Source: Minisyncoccota bacterium
GTDB taxonomy: Bacteria > Patescibacteriota > Microgenomatia > UBA1400 > PJMF01
Assembly: GCA_029881675.1 (NCBI GenBank)
Contig: JAOUMD010000008.1
Location: 1 to 39,418, forward strand
Direction: 5' to 3'
DNA: 39,418 bases
In this document: positions 14,770 to 22,269 of the stretch, one piece after another
Numbering within the stretch: position 1 is the first letter of the stretch
Layout of the letters: the number at the start of each line of letters is the position of its first letter
The notes under the pieces: model-generated
Told to the model about the DNA's origin: nothing
Database searches by the model: none
Seen by the model: the letters and a program-made list of their open reading frames with translations, nothing else
Position numbers and translations under genes: made by a program

Positions 14770-16704
14770 CTATATAAATCCCAATATCAATCCACCTTGG
14801 TACACAATAAAACTAAATACATATGCAGTTGATACTGTCATTAAAATTACAAACCATAAAAACTTTTGTCCAAACTCTTGCCTAATTGCACTTATTACAG
14901 CTACACAAGATATTAACAGCAAGTTAAATACCATATATGAATATGCCATCAAAGGGGTCATATCTTGCTTGATTAATTGAGATAGTTTCTTATCTTCTGA
15001 GTAATCAGTAATAAATACTCCAGGAACTAGACCTCCAAACACTGCCTTTATTGAATCTATAACAGCCTCATATAATAAAACGCATTGTTTTAATACATTT
15101 GGAATAAATCCGTCAGTAAGAGCCTCATTCGTACTTTCAGTTAAATTGGTTTCATAAGCTGTAGCCAAAGAACCAACTACTGCCTCCTTTGCTAGAAACC
15201 CAGGAATAACAGATGCTGTGGCCTGCCAGCTATTTCCCCAACCTAGAGGAATAAAAATAGGGGAGACTGATCTAGATGTTACACCAAGAATACTATCTCT
15301 GGGACTTACACCATAAGGTAAATTTGATAATGCCCAGATCATCACCACCACAACAGTGATGACAGTCCCAGCTCTCTTAACAAAACCTTTCACCTGAGCG
15401 AATGCTGACTTTATCATCACAATCATTGATGGCCATCTGTAAGTTGGTAACTCAATCACAAACTGGGCTGATGCATCTTTATATATAAATCGATTCAATA
15501 TCCAAGCCCATGAAATAGCAACTAACATCCCTAATAAATACAAGGAAAGCGTTACAAAAACTGCCTGCTTTGGAAAGAATATATATGAAAATAGAATATA
15601 AATTGGTAACTTAGCTCCACAAGAAACGAAAGATGTTACCGCAGCTGTCACTTTTCTGTCATTTTTTTTCTCCAAAGTTCTAGTGGAATATATTGCTGGA
15701 ACATTACATCCCAAACCAATCAATAATGGGATAAAAGCCTTTCCTTGTAAACCAAGTGGTCTCATGAATTTATCCATAATGAAAGCAACTCTCGCAATAT
15801 AACCACTTTCTTCTAAGAAGCTAATGAAAAAATACAGAAACATCATCAAGGGAACAAAACTTAGTACAGTGCCAACTCCTACTAAAAACCCATCAATTAC
15901 CAGTGACCCTATGACCTTAGGAACACTAAACGAAGTAAATATGGTAACTATTAATTTGGCAACAAAGCCATTAATGAACTGGTCAATCCAATCAATTAGT
16001 GGAGCACTGCCATCAAAAGTTATTTTAAATAATAAAAAGAAAACAATAAAAAAAATTGGAACTGAAACATAATCATTGAGGACTACCTGATCAATCTTAT
16101 CTGTTACAGAAACTTTATCAGTGGGAACTTTCTTCTCAACTTTATCAACAATAATATCTACAATTGCTCGAGCAGGTAAACTACTTGAAACTTTCGTTGA
16201 TCGCTTCTTATTTTTAAGAGAACAATTTATTTTTTCTAATAACTTCTCTCTATATTCAGTCTGATTTGCCTCTAAAGAGATGCATTCCACTCCCAAAACT
16301 TTTTCTAACTTTCCTAAATCTATTTGTTTACCCAAACCATTTAAGTCATTCCAGAAATTAAAAACCAATAATACTGGAACACCTTCTTTCAGTAACTGAA
16401 TAGTTAATAAAAGATTTGTACGTAAGTTTGTAGAGTCAATAATGTTGACATATAGATCTGGCTCATGTTCTTCAATATATTCCGTTGTGATCTTTTCATC
16501 ATCGCTAATTTTGGAAAGATTGTATAAGCCAGGAAGATCAACTAAATGAAATATGTTTTCCTTATATTCAACAAATGCCTCTTTCTTTGCCACAGTTACA
16601 CCAGGCCAATTACCAATCTTAAACTTTGAGTTTGATAAAGTGTTAATTAAAGTGGTTTTACCAGTGTTTGGATTACCAATAAAGGCAATATTAATTTTTT
16701 TCAC
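14770..16704 (-). CDS. feoB: ferrous iron transporter FeoB
   Basis: A 644-aa Fe2+ transporter of the inner membrane. The N-terminal G domain (about 1-165) has G1 GNPNTGKTT, G3 DLPG and a G4-like FNFWND in place of the common NMxD. Two Gate-type membrane regions follow, with the conserved GLGCNVPAIYSTRTLE and SCGAKLPIYILF, where the first Cys is part of the transport path. It is shorter than the usual about 750 aa because the cytoplasmic linker and C-terminal part are reduced. The start is GTG, overlapping the feoA stop (GTGA). Confidence 0.96.
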   Translation of the reverse strand: MKKINIAFIGNPNTGKTTLINTLSNSKFKIGNWPGVTVAKKEAFVEYKENIFHLVDLPGLYNLSKISDDEKITTEYIEEHEPDLYVNIIDSTNLRTNLLLTIQLLKEGVPVLLVFNFWNDLNGLGKQIDLGKLEKVLGVECISLEANQTEYREKLLEKINCSLKNKKRSTKVSSSLPARAIVDIIVDKVEKKVPTDKVSVTDKIDQVVLNDYVSVPIFFIVFFLLFKITFDGSAPLIDWIDQFINGFVAKLIVTIFTSFSVPKVIGSLVIDGFLVGVGTVLSFVPLMMFLYFFISFLEESGYIARVAFIMDKFMRPLGLQGKAFIPLLIGLGCNVPAIYSTRTLEKKNDRKVTAAVTSFVSCGAKLPIYILFSYIFFPKQAVFVTLSLYLLGMLVAISWAWILNRFIYKDASAQFVIELPTYRWPSMIVMIKSAFAQVKGFVKRAGTVITVVVVMIWALSNLPYGVSPRDSILGVTSRSVSPIFIPLGWGNSWQATASVIPGFLAKEAVVGSLATAYETNLTESTNEALTDGFIPNVLKQCVLLYEAVIDSIKAVFGGLVPGVFITDYSEDKKLSQLIKQDMTPLMAYSYMVFNLLLISCVAVISAIRQEFGQKFLWFVILMTVSTAYVFSFIVYQGGLILGFI

Positions 16705-16925
16705 AATAGCTCTACAAAAATTTTTAAACCCAATCCTTTTGAAATAGAAACTCTTCTGTTATCAACTTTAACTAACAAAGGATCAACCTTATTATTCTTT
16801 ATAATCTTTATCTTTATTCCTTTATATAAACCAAGAGATTCTAGTTTTTCTTTCAAAAAATTATCTCCAGTAATTTTCTGGATTTGAACTTCAAAATTTT
16901 CAGGGATAGTTTCAATTAATTTCAT
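16701..16925 (-). CDS. feoA: ferrous iron transport protein FeoA
   Basis: A 74-aa SH3-like FeoA protein that interacts with FeoB. Typical features are LKEKLESLGLYKGIKIKIIK and DPLLVKVDNRRVSISKGLG. ATG 16925 is preferred over a GTG at 16949 since the family starts directly before the first strand. An extended -10 TGATAAAAT lies 14 nt upstream. The operon starts right after the left arm of the tRNA-Gln boundary repeat. Confidence 0.92.
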   Translation of the reverse strand: MKLIETIPENFEVQIQKITGDNFLKEKLESLGLYKGIKIKIIKNNKVDPLLVKVDNRRVSISKGLGLKIFVELL

Positions 16926-16966
16926 GAATATATCAGAAGATTTTATCACACTATAAATCTAGTAGA

Positions 16967-17017
16967 GGTTCTAACCGTCCTAACAGGGTATAAATTTACT
17001 TGAGGGAAATATTTTGA
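16967..17017 (-). repeat. cassette left arm downstream of tRNA-Gln (copy D)
   Basis: Directly after the tRNA-Gln 3' end (GGGCATCA), the minus strand has CCCTCAAGTAAATTTATACCC and then TAGGACGGTTAGAACC. The 16-nt end is identical to copy C and the CCCTCAAGTAAATTTA part to copy H. It separates the tRNA from the feoAB operon. Confidence 0.75.
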
Positions 17018-17087
17018 TGCCCGACTAGGACTCGAACCTAGATTGACGGCTTCAAAGGCCGCTGTCCTGCCATTAGACGATCGGGCA
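17018..17087 (-). tRNA. tRNA-Gln (anticodon UUG)
   Basis: A full cloverleaf with acceptor stem TGCCCGA/TCGGGCA, anticodon stem around loop CTTTGAA (anticodon TTG) and T-arm CTAGGTTCGAGTCCTAG. CCA is not encoded; the gene is followed by TCAAAA. Its 3' end is the model for the degenerate copies at boundaries A, B, C and G. Confidence 0.93.
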
Positions 17088-17147
17088 ATCTCTTACGGAG
17101 AGGTATATTCTACCAGATTAAGGCCGTTTGAAAAAGAATGGGTTTAT

Positions 17148-17474
17148 TTACCATCCGTAATAGAGAACAATCATTGAAACAATTAGAGTAATAGTAAGCA
17201 TTATTCCTACTACAACCACACAAGTATCTTTTTTATAAACTGGTTTTACTTTACTAGATTTATTCTTTTCAGGTGGTGAAGCACAATTATATCTACTGTC
17301 ATGAAAAACAGAAACTAACAGAGGAATAAAAAGAAGGGGAGCAATAAAAGCGATTGGATTATTATATCCAACAAGACCTCTTGCATTTCTAATAAACAGA
17401 GTCCCAAATAAAACAATAAAAATAATAACAAAGCCAACCCCACAATTTTTATAAAACTGTCCTTTATTTTTCAT
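17148..17474 (-). CDS. hypothetical membrane protein
   Basis: A 108-aa protein with three hydrophobic helices (about 12-29, 43-58 and 86-106) and a Cys- and Lys-containing loop between the last two. ATG 17474 is preferred over an upstream TTG at 17519: TATTAT lies 7 nt before it (leaderless pattern), and the extra residues look unlike a start. Function unknown. It lies between tRNA-Gln and the acyltransferase, on the same strand. Confidence 0.6.
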   Translation of the reverse strand: MKNKGQFYKNCGVGFVIIFIVLFGTLFIRNARGLVGYNNPIAFIAPLLFIPLLVSVFHDSRYNCASPPEKNKSSKVKPVYKKDTCVVVVGIMLTITLIVSMIVLYYGW

Positions 17475-17537
17475 TAACTTAATAATAAAACATTTTTGAC
17501 TTAGAGGGAATAGGAACAATTAAAAAACACCTTAATA

Positions 17538-18515
17538 TCAGCCAACGACTTGATTTAATAAAGAGTTACTTTTCATCTTTTTTATCACAAAATAACTTAA
17601 GCTATATAAAGATATACTAATTATGGGGATGAATGAATAACTAGGAAAATAAACAATATTTATTCCAGTTCTAAAAATAAGCATATGGATAAAATAAATA
17701 CCAAAACTAGCATTACTTAAATTAGTAATTAAAGATATATAACTCTTTGAAATCTTCTTTTTATACACCTCCACTAACCCCTTTAAAGACATAAAACCAA
17801 AGGTAGAGAGTAAAACAACTGGCCAGGTATGATAATGGTAATAATCAGCGATAAAACCCATATTAGGAACAGATAAACGGTAGGTAAGACTAGCTATAAG
17901 TAACCAGCTAAATAGAGTTCCTAAGCCATAGAATGTTAAATACGTCTTTGATATTTTTTTCTTACTCAATACATACCCTAAAACAAAATAAAAAGAGTAT
18001 TCAAAATAAAGAGGGAAGTGAATCCCCTTAACCAACAATGTTCCCATTATCAGAAGAAAAAAAAGAGAAAAATAATTACCAAGCTTTCTTAGTAAATAAT
18101 TTAACAAAGGTGCTACAAGATATAACGAGAGTAATAATGGTAGTATCCAAAATCCTGTCCAAAAGGTGCCAATAATTAATCTTTTTATTGAACTAGCCTC
18201 ATTCCCTTGAATAAAATTTATCACTCCATAAATAAGGCTCCAGAATATCCAAGGCTTTAATAACCTTGTTAATCTCTTTGTATAAAATACTTTTAATGAA
18301 TCTTTCTTACCCAAAAGTAGAGCTCCACTAAGCATAATAAAAAGAGGAACACACATTCTAGAAAGGGAATCAATTAAATTAGCTCCCCACCAACTAAATA
18401 AGGATTGTTCATGCCATAGAGGAACATAACTAGCAGAGATATGCAGTACTACCATTAAAAAAATAGCTACAACTCTAATTAAATCTGGCCATAATAATCT
18501 TTGCTTCACAACCAT
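17538..18515 (-). CDS. acyltransferase 3 family membrane protein
   Basis: A 325-aa integral membrane O-acyltransferase (OafA/WecH type). The family start is clear: WPDLIRVVAIFLMVVLHISA with the catalytic-type His, then SLSRMCVPLFIMLSGALLLG and FYTKRLTRLLKPWIFWSL. About ten hydrophobic helices follow. Such proteins acetylate or succinylate cell-surface sugars. No sugar-biosynthesis cluster is adjacent, so the acceptor is unknown. Confidence 0.92.
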   Translation of the reverse strand: MVVKQRLLWPDLIRVVAIFLMVVLHISASYVPLWHEQSLFSWWGANLIDSLSRMCVPLFIMLSGALLLGKKDSLKVFYTKRLTRLLKPWIFWSLIYGVINFIQGNEASSIKRLIIGTFWTGFWILPLLLSLYLVAPLLNYLLRKLGNYFSLFFLLIMGTLLVKGIHFPLYFEYSFYFVLGYVLSKKKISKTYLTFYGLGTLFSWLLIASLTYRLSVPNMGFIADYYHYHTWPVVLLSTFGFMSLKGLVEVYKKKISKSYISLITNLSNASFGIYFIHMLIFRTGINIVYFPSYSFIPIISISLYSLSYFVIKKMKSNSLLNQVVG

Positions 18516-18569
18516 ATTCTCAGGTAATTACCTCAAACTTTCCACATCAAAACATATAAGGACTAATAG

Positions 18570-18578
18570 TGATAAAAT
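18570..18578 (+). promoter_or_regulatory. extended -10 promoter, leaderless start
   Basis: TGATAAAAT (TG-n-TAAAAT), with the hexamer ending 6 nt before the ATG at 18585. No ribosome site. Confidence 0.5.
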
Positions 18579-18584
18579 ACAGCT

Positions 18585-18917
18585 ATGCTCAGCCCATTTG
18601 CCAAACAAGTCCATAAATTACTTAGAACCGTCCCAAAGGGAAGGGTAACTACCTATAAAGAATTAGCTAATGCGATGGATACCAAAGCATTTCGTGCTAT
18701 TGGTCAAGTGATGAGATCGAATCCTAATGCACCTAATACCCCTTGTCATAGAGTAGTTTCAGCTAATGGAACCTTAGGTGGTTTTATGGGAGAAAAGAGT
18801 GGACCTAAGGTACTTAAAAAGATTCGGTTACTTAAAAAAGAAGGTACGCTTGTTCATGGGAATAGAGTAGTGGACTTTAATAGGAAATTATATAAGTTTC
18901 AAAATCCTAATAGATAG
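18585..18917 (+). CDS. O6-alkylguanine-DNA alkyltransferase-like protein (MGMT C-terminal domain only)
   Basis: A 110-aa protein equal to the DNA-binding/active-site domain of MGMT/Ogt. It contains VPKGRVTTYKELA (recognition helix region), the invariant Asn-to-Pro segment NTPCHRVV with the acceptor Cys, and GGFMGEKSGPKVLKKIRLL. The N-terminal RNase-H-like domain of full-length MGMT is absent, but stand-alone C-terminal forms are common. Because PCHRV is intact it is expected to be a real suicide methyltransferase and not an Atl protein (which has Trp in place of Cys). Confidence 0.93.
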   Translation: MLSPFAKQVHKLLRTVPKGRVTTYKELANAMDTKAFRAIGQVMRSNPNAPNTPCHRVVSANGTLGGFMGEKSGPKVLKKIRLLKKEGTLVHGNRVVDFNRKLYKFQNPNR

Positions 18918-18922
18918 TAGTG

Positions 18923-18928
18923 TATAAT
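18923..18928 (+). promoter_or_regulatory. -10 box of the attenuated operon
   Basis: TATAAT ends 7 nt before the ATG of the leader peptide at 18936, so transcription should start at or next to that ATG: a leaderless leader peptide. Confidence 0.65.
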
Positions 18929-18935
18929 CAAAACA

Positions 18936-19016
18936 ATGCAAATTAGAAATACTTTTTACTATATGTGGCTTTTCAACCTCACAGGGAGGAGTATTTCTAG
19001 TGCACTAAAGATGTAA
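18936..19016 (+). CDS. 26-codon aromatic-rich leader peptide
   Basis: A short ORF whose codons 7-13 read F-Y-Y-M-W-L-F. It ends in TAA at 19014 before the terminator. The position of the Tyr/Trp codons (18957-18968), the segments that follow and the near-absence of upstream mRNA all fit a transcription-attenuation leader, not a functional protein. It is not homologous to any leader peptide I can name. Confidence 0.7.
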   Translation: MQIRNTFYYMWLFNLTGRSISSALKM

Positions 19017-19063
19017 AAATAAAAAATAAAAGAAATACCACCTCCCAAACGGGAGGTTTTTTT
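18977..19063 (+). promoter_or_regulatory. four-segment transcription attenuator
   Basis: Segment 1 CCTC (18977-18980) can pair with segment 2 (GAGG within 18984-18997). Segment 2, GGGAGGAGTATTTC, is also complementary over about 13 bp (one interruption) to segment 3, GAAATACCACCTCCC (19032-19046). Segment 3 pairs with segment 4 GGGAGGT (19051-19057) to give a terminator with a 4-nt loop and seven T. A ribosome stalled at the Tyr/Trp codons would mask segment 1 and free segment 2, preventing termination. A GAAAGGA ribosome site and the ATG at 19082 follow. Confidence 0.75.
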
Positions 19064-19081
19064 ATATCTAGAAAGGACAAT

Positions 19082-19486
19082 ATGTCAAACATTTTATTTA
19101 TCTGCCAAGCAAACATTGGTAGAAGTCAAATGGCTGAAGCATTTTTTAATCATATGACTAATTCAAGACAAGCCACTAGTGCCGCTTGTGAGGATTTTAT
19201 TCAGAAATATAACGGTAAACCTACCAGAGAAATTATTAACTCAATGAAAGAAGTCGGGATTAACATGGAAAGACAAAGAATGAAGCTACTTACTCCAGCA
19301 ATGGTGAAGTGGGCAGATCAAATCATTGTTTTGTGTGATCAGAAATTTTGTCCTGACTTTGTTTTGAAAAATAGTGACAAAGTTTTAATTAAAACCGTTG
19401 AAGATCCACATGATAAAGATTCTCAATCAATTGCAAAAATACGAGACCAAATTCAACAAATAGTAATAAATATTATTGAAATATAA
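19082..19486 (+). CDS. ArsC/LMW phosphatase-like protein
   Basis: A 134-aa protein of the LMW-PTP/arsenate reductase (thioredoxin-coupled) fold. The P-loop is C8-QANIG-R14-S and the acid motif is VEDPHDKD. Cys85 and Cys90 (LCDQKFC) sit near the positions of the redox Cys pair in ArsC enzymes (there C-x6-C), so it could be an arsenate reductase or a phosphatase. It is the first gene after the attenuator and ends 2 nt before the M20 peptidase start, so the two are coupled. A second LMW-PTP-like gene lies at 11827. Confidence 0.85.
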   Translation: MSNILFICQANIGRSQMAEAFFNHMTNSRQATSAACEDFIQKYNGKPTREIINSMKEVGINMERQRMKLLTPAMVKWADQIIVLCDQKFCPDFVLKNSDKVLIKTVEDPHDKDSQSIAKIRDQIQQIVINIIEI

Positions 19487-19488
19487 AT

Positions 19489-20598
19489 ATGAAAAAACAA
19501 TTAATAAATAACTTAACTAAATTAGTTGCATGTCAGTCAGTGACAGGCAACCAAAAAGAAATAAAAAAGGCCTTACAAATAATTGATAAAGAGCTACAAC
19601 AAATCTTTCCTTTTATAAAAAAGGAATACGAAAAAAATGATGTTCAATCAGTAGTTTGGTTAACAAAAGATACTCTAAAACCAGACATTATTTTAAATGC
19701 TCATGTTGATGTTGTTCCTGCTTCTAAAGGGATGTTTAAGGTAAAAATAAACAATGGGAAAATATTAGGTAGAGGTGTTTCTGATATGAAATTTTCTATT
19801 GCTAGCTTTATTGAAGTAGTCAGAGAATTAAATAAAGAAAATAAGCTGAAAGATTTATCTCTCGGAATTATGATTACTGGTGATGAAGAAGTCGGTGGTT
19901 TCAATGGGGTAGGGTACTTAGTAAATGAGATTGGATACAGACCAAAATTAGTCATCATTCCTGATGGTGCTGATAATTGGAAAATATCAGAAAAAGCCAA
20001 AGGTGGTTGTTGGGTTCAATTATCTACTACTGGAAAAAGTGCTCATGCTTCTAAACCATGGGAAGGAGTTTCTGCCACTGAAAAATTAATAGATGTTTTA
20101 TCTTGGATAAAAAATAAATATCCTAATCCTACCAAGGATATTCATGTCACAAGTATAAACATTGGAAAAATTAGTGGTGGGACTGCTTTAAACCAAGTGG
20201 CTAATCAAGCCCAAGCTGACCTTGATATTCGCTACACTAAAGAACTGACTGCTGATGAAATTATAACAAGCATTAATAAGAAATTTCCTAATGTTAAAAC
20301 AAAAAAACTTTTGGAGAAACCATTCTTTGGAGTAGATAAAAATCACCCAGCAATACAAAGATGGGTAAACCTAATTAAAGATATTCATGACCAAAAACAT
20401 CCAAATGAGAATATCTTTATTGCAGAAAGTGGTAGTGCTGATCACCACTACTTTTCTGAACATGGTATTCCAGTACTACTCTCAAAACCAAGTGGAGGAT
20501 TAATTCATACAGAAGATGAGTGGTTAGATGAAGAAGATTTCTATTTATATACTAAGTTACTGACAAAGTATGTAAAAGAAGTTATCAGTAATTCTTGA
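19489..20598 (+). CDS. M20-family metallopeptidase/deacylase
   Basis: A 369-aa enzyme of the M20 family (ArgE/DapE/CPG2-like), dinuclear zinc. Metal-site motifs: LNAHVDVVP (His), GRGVSDMK (bridging Asp), TGDEEVGG (catalytic and metal Glu), and the late GGLIHTEDEW (His). A dimerisation lid domain lies in between (GKSAHASKPWEG). Likely substrates are N-acyl amino acids or small peptides. Its position in an operon under an aromatic-codon attenuator suggests release of amino acids during starvation (inference). Confidence 0.92.
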   Translation: MKKQLINNLTKLVACQSVTGNQKEIKKALQIIDKELQQIFPFIKKEYEKNDVQSVVWLTKDTLKPDIILNAHVDVVPASKGMFKVKINNGKILGRGVSDMKFSIASFIEVVRELNKENKLKDLSLGIMITGDEEVGGFNGVGYLVNEIGYRPKLVIIPDGADNWKISEKAKGGCWVQLSTTGKSAHASKPWEGVSATEKLIDVLSWIKNKYPNPTKDIHVTSINIGKISGGTALNQVANQAQADLDIRYTKELTADEIITSINKKFPNVKTKKLLEKPFFGVDKNHPAIQRWVNLIKDIHDQKHPNENIFIAESGSADHHYFSEHGIPVLLSKPSGGLIHTEDEWLDEEDFYLYTKLLTKYVKEVISNS

Positions 20599-20656
20599 GT
20601 AAGAAAGATATAGAACAATATTGGAAAATTTCTTAATAAATTAGACAATATTTATC

Positions 20657-20685
20657 TTGACTATGACAATGGCTTCGCCTAAGAT
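20657..20685 (+). promoter_or_regulatory. sigma70-type promoter with leaderless start
   Basis: -35 TTGACT (20657-20662), 17-nt spacer, -10 TAAGAT (20680-20685), and only 6 nt to the ATG at 20692. One of the clearest leaderless arrangements in the window. Confidence 0.65.
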
Positions 20686-20691
20686 TTGGGT

Positions 20692-21534
20692 ATGGAAACA
20701 AAACAAAAATTAGTTACAACTAAAATTGCAATTTTTCAAAAAAATGAAGTGCGAAAGGTTATTTATAACAATGAGTGGTGGTTTTCTGTTGCAGATGTAG
20801 TGCAAGCACTAACAGATAGTGTTGATGTAAAACAATATATAAAGAGAATGAGACAGCGTGATTTAGAAATAAATTCCTACTGGGGTACAATCTGTACCCC
20901 CCTTGAAATGAAAGCTAAAGATGGTAAAAAAAGAAAAATAACTAGCGCCAATACCGAAGGTATCTTTCGCATTATTCAATCCATCACCTCTCCCAAAGCA
21001 GAGCCTTTCAAACGTTGGTTAGCAAAAGTTGGATATGAAAGAGTGCAAGAAATAGAGGATCCTGAGTTAGCTACAAAAAGAACAAGAATGCTTTATAAAG
21101 CAAAAGGTTATTCTGATGGATGGATTGAAAAAAGGTTAAGAGGCATAGTCATACGTGAAGAGTTGACCGATCAGTGGCAAGAAAGAGGAGCTAACAACAA
21201 AAAGGACTATGCAATCTTAACTGCTGAAATATCCAAAGCAACTTTTGGAGTAACTCCTAATCAATATAAGAAATTAAAAAAACTAGATAGAGAGAACTTA
21301 AGAGATCATATGAATGATTTTGAGTTAATTTTTAATATGTTGGGGGAACGTGCTACTACAGAAATTCATCGCAATGAAAATTCACAAGGTGTATCAAAAC
21401 TAAAAAGTGATGCAAAAGCTGGTGGAGATATTGCTGGTGGAGCTAGAAAAGAGTTAGAAAAAAAACTTGGTCGCTCTGTAGTTTCAGAGGAAAATTATTT
21501 GGAAAAGAAGGAAAAAGAAAAACAGTTAAATTAG
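20692..21534 (+). CDS. BRO-N/DinD-like protein
   Basis: A 280-aa protein with an N-terminal BRO-N domain (about 8-105): AIFQKNEVRKVIYNNEWWFS, VADVVQALTDS, and FRIIQSI...PFKRWLAKVGYER. The C-terminal part (ELTDQWQERG, DYAILTAEISKATFGVTPNQ, YKKLK) matches the DinD/phage-antirepressor-like C-terminal domain. Related proteins are phage antirepressors or SOS-induced DinD. ATG 20692 is used because of the promoter spacing; a TTG 6 nt upstream is also in frame. It lies directly outside boundary repeat E and is probably an accessory gene. Confidence 0.85.
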   Translation: METKQKLVTTKIAIFQKNEVRKVIYNNEWWFSVADVVQALTDSVDVKQYIKRMRQRDLEINSYWGTICTPLEMKAKDGKKRKITSANTEGIFRIIQSITSPKAEPFKRWLAKVGYERVQEIEDPELATKRTRMLYKAKGYSDGWIEKRLRGIVIREELTDQWQERGANNKKDYAILTAEISKATFGVTPNQYKKLKKLDRENLRDHMNDFELIFNMLGERATTEIHRNENSQGVSKLKSDAKAGGDIAGGARKELEKKLGRSVVSEENYLEKKEKEKQLN

Positions 21535-21553
21535 GATTTTTTTATATAATACT

Positions 21554-21582
21554 GTGGGCAATGTTGGACTATGTTAGGAACT
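21554..21582 (-). repeat. cassette boundary repeat, copy E (tRNA-Val type)
   Basis: Minus strand: GAGTTCCTAACATAGTCC (the same right arm as A, C and G), then AACATTGCCCACAG, whose end resembles tRNA-Val (ATCGCCCACC) and not tRNA-Gln. It lies downstream of the HIT gene, about 690 bp from tRNA-Val. Confidence 0.7.
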
Positions 21583-21585
21583 CTT

Positions 21586-22092
21586 TTACAAACTTTCCTT
21601 TACACCGTCATACTTCTGAGTGTCTAAAAGCCTATTAATCTCAGCTTCAATATAACTACAATCTTCTTTTGAGTATGGTTTAAAACTCTCATAATACTCT
21701 GGAGAGTCTTCTCTAAATGGAAAATATAATGCATTAGGAAAAGCCATAAATCTCTTGTCACCTGTTGGATGTTTCTCACCATTTGCTCTCACATATAGAT
21801 GAACATGAAGATGAGGTTCTTTTTTCATAATAGGGAAGTAAGACCAATTGCCGTTATCTTGATAATTTATTCTGACAACATCAACGCCCTTTTTTCTCAT
21901 TACGTTAGTGATAGCCTCACCAGTTATTCTTACTAATTTCATTAGAGAAAGATAAAGATCCATTGGCATCTCGCTACGATCACTATATCTTGCTTTTGGT
22001 TTAACTAATGCGTGTCCACCATTATCTCTATCATGATGTGGTTGATCAGGACCTATTACTAGAAAATTATTTGTTTCAAAAATTATTGGCAT
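21586..22092 (-). CDS. HIT-like hydrolase, paralogue
   Basis: A 168-aa HIT-type protein with GGHALVKPKARYSDRSEMP, VVRINYQDNGNWSYF and the histidine motif EPHLHVHLYVRA (HxHxH). It is a clear paralogue of the gene at 10295-10795 and probably hydrolyses a nucleotide or dinucleotide substrate. The ATG has no strong ribosome site. It is the only gene of the cassette between tRNA-Val (left arm F) and repeat E, in the same direction as the tRNA. Confidence 0.78.
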   Translation of the reverse strand: MPIIFETNNFLVIGPDQPHHDRDNGGHALVKPKARYSDRSEMPMDLYLSLMKLVRITGEAITNVMRKKGVDVVRINYQDNGNWSYFPIMKKEPHLHVHLYVRANGEKHPTGDKRFMAFPNALYFPFREDSPEYYESFKPYSKEDCSYIEAEINRLLDTQKYDGVKESL

Positions 22093-22208
22093 ATATTTAT
22101 TATTTCTTCAAACATCATTTTATAACCTAAAGTATTAGAATCATAAGAAAAAAGAGACTTCAAATCTTGGGACATATGTTTTGATTGTATCAAGAAAATA
22201 GGAGAGAA

Positions 22209-22269
22209 GTTCTCACGTTCTACATTGGTAACACTGTTATATGGATGTTGTCTTGAGGAAGTTTAAGGG
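22209..22269 (-). repeat. cassette left arm downstream of tRNA-Val (copy F)
   Basis: The plus strand has GTTCTCACGTTCTACA (compare GTTCTAACCGTCCTAACA at tRNA-Gln) and then CTTGAGGAA just before the tRNA-Val 3' end, in the same order and spacing class as copy D. It is more diverged than C and D but clearly the same layout. Confidence 0.55.
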
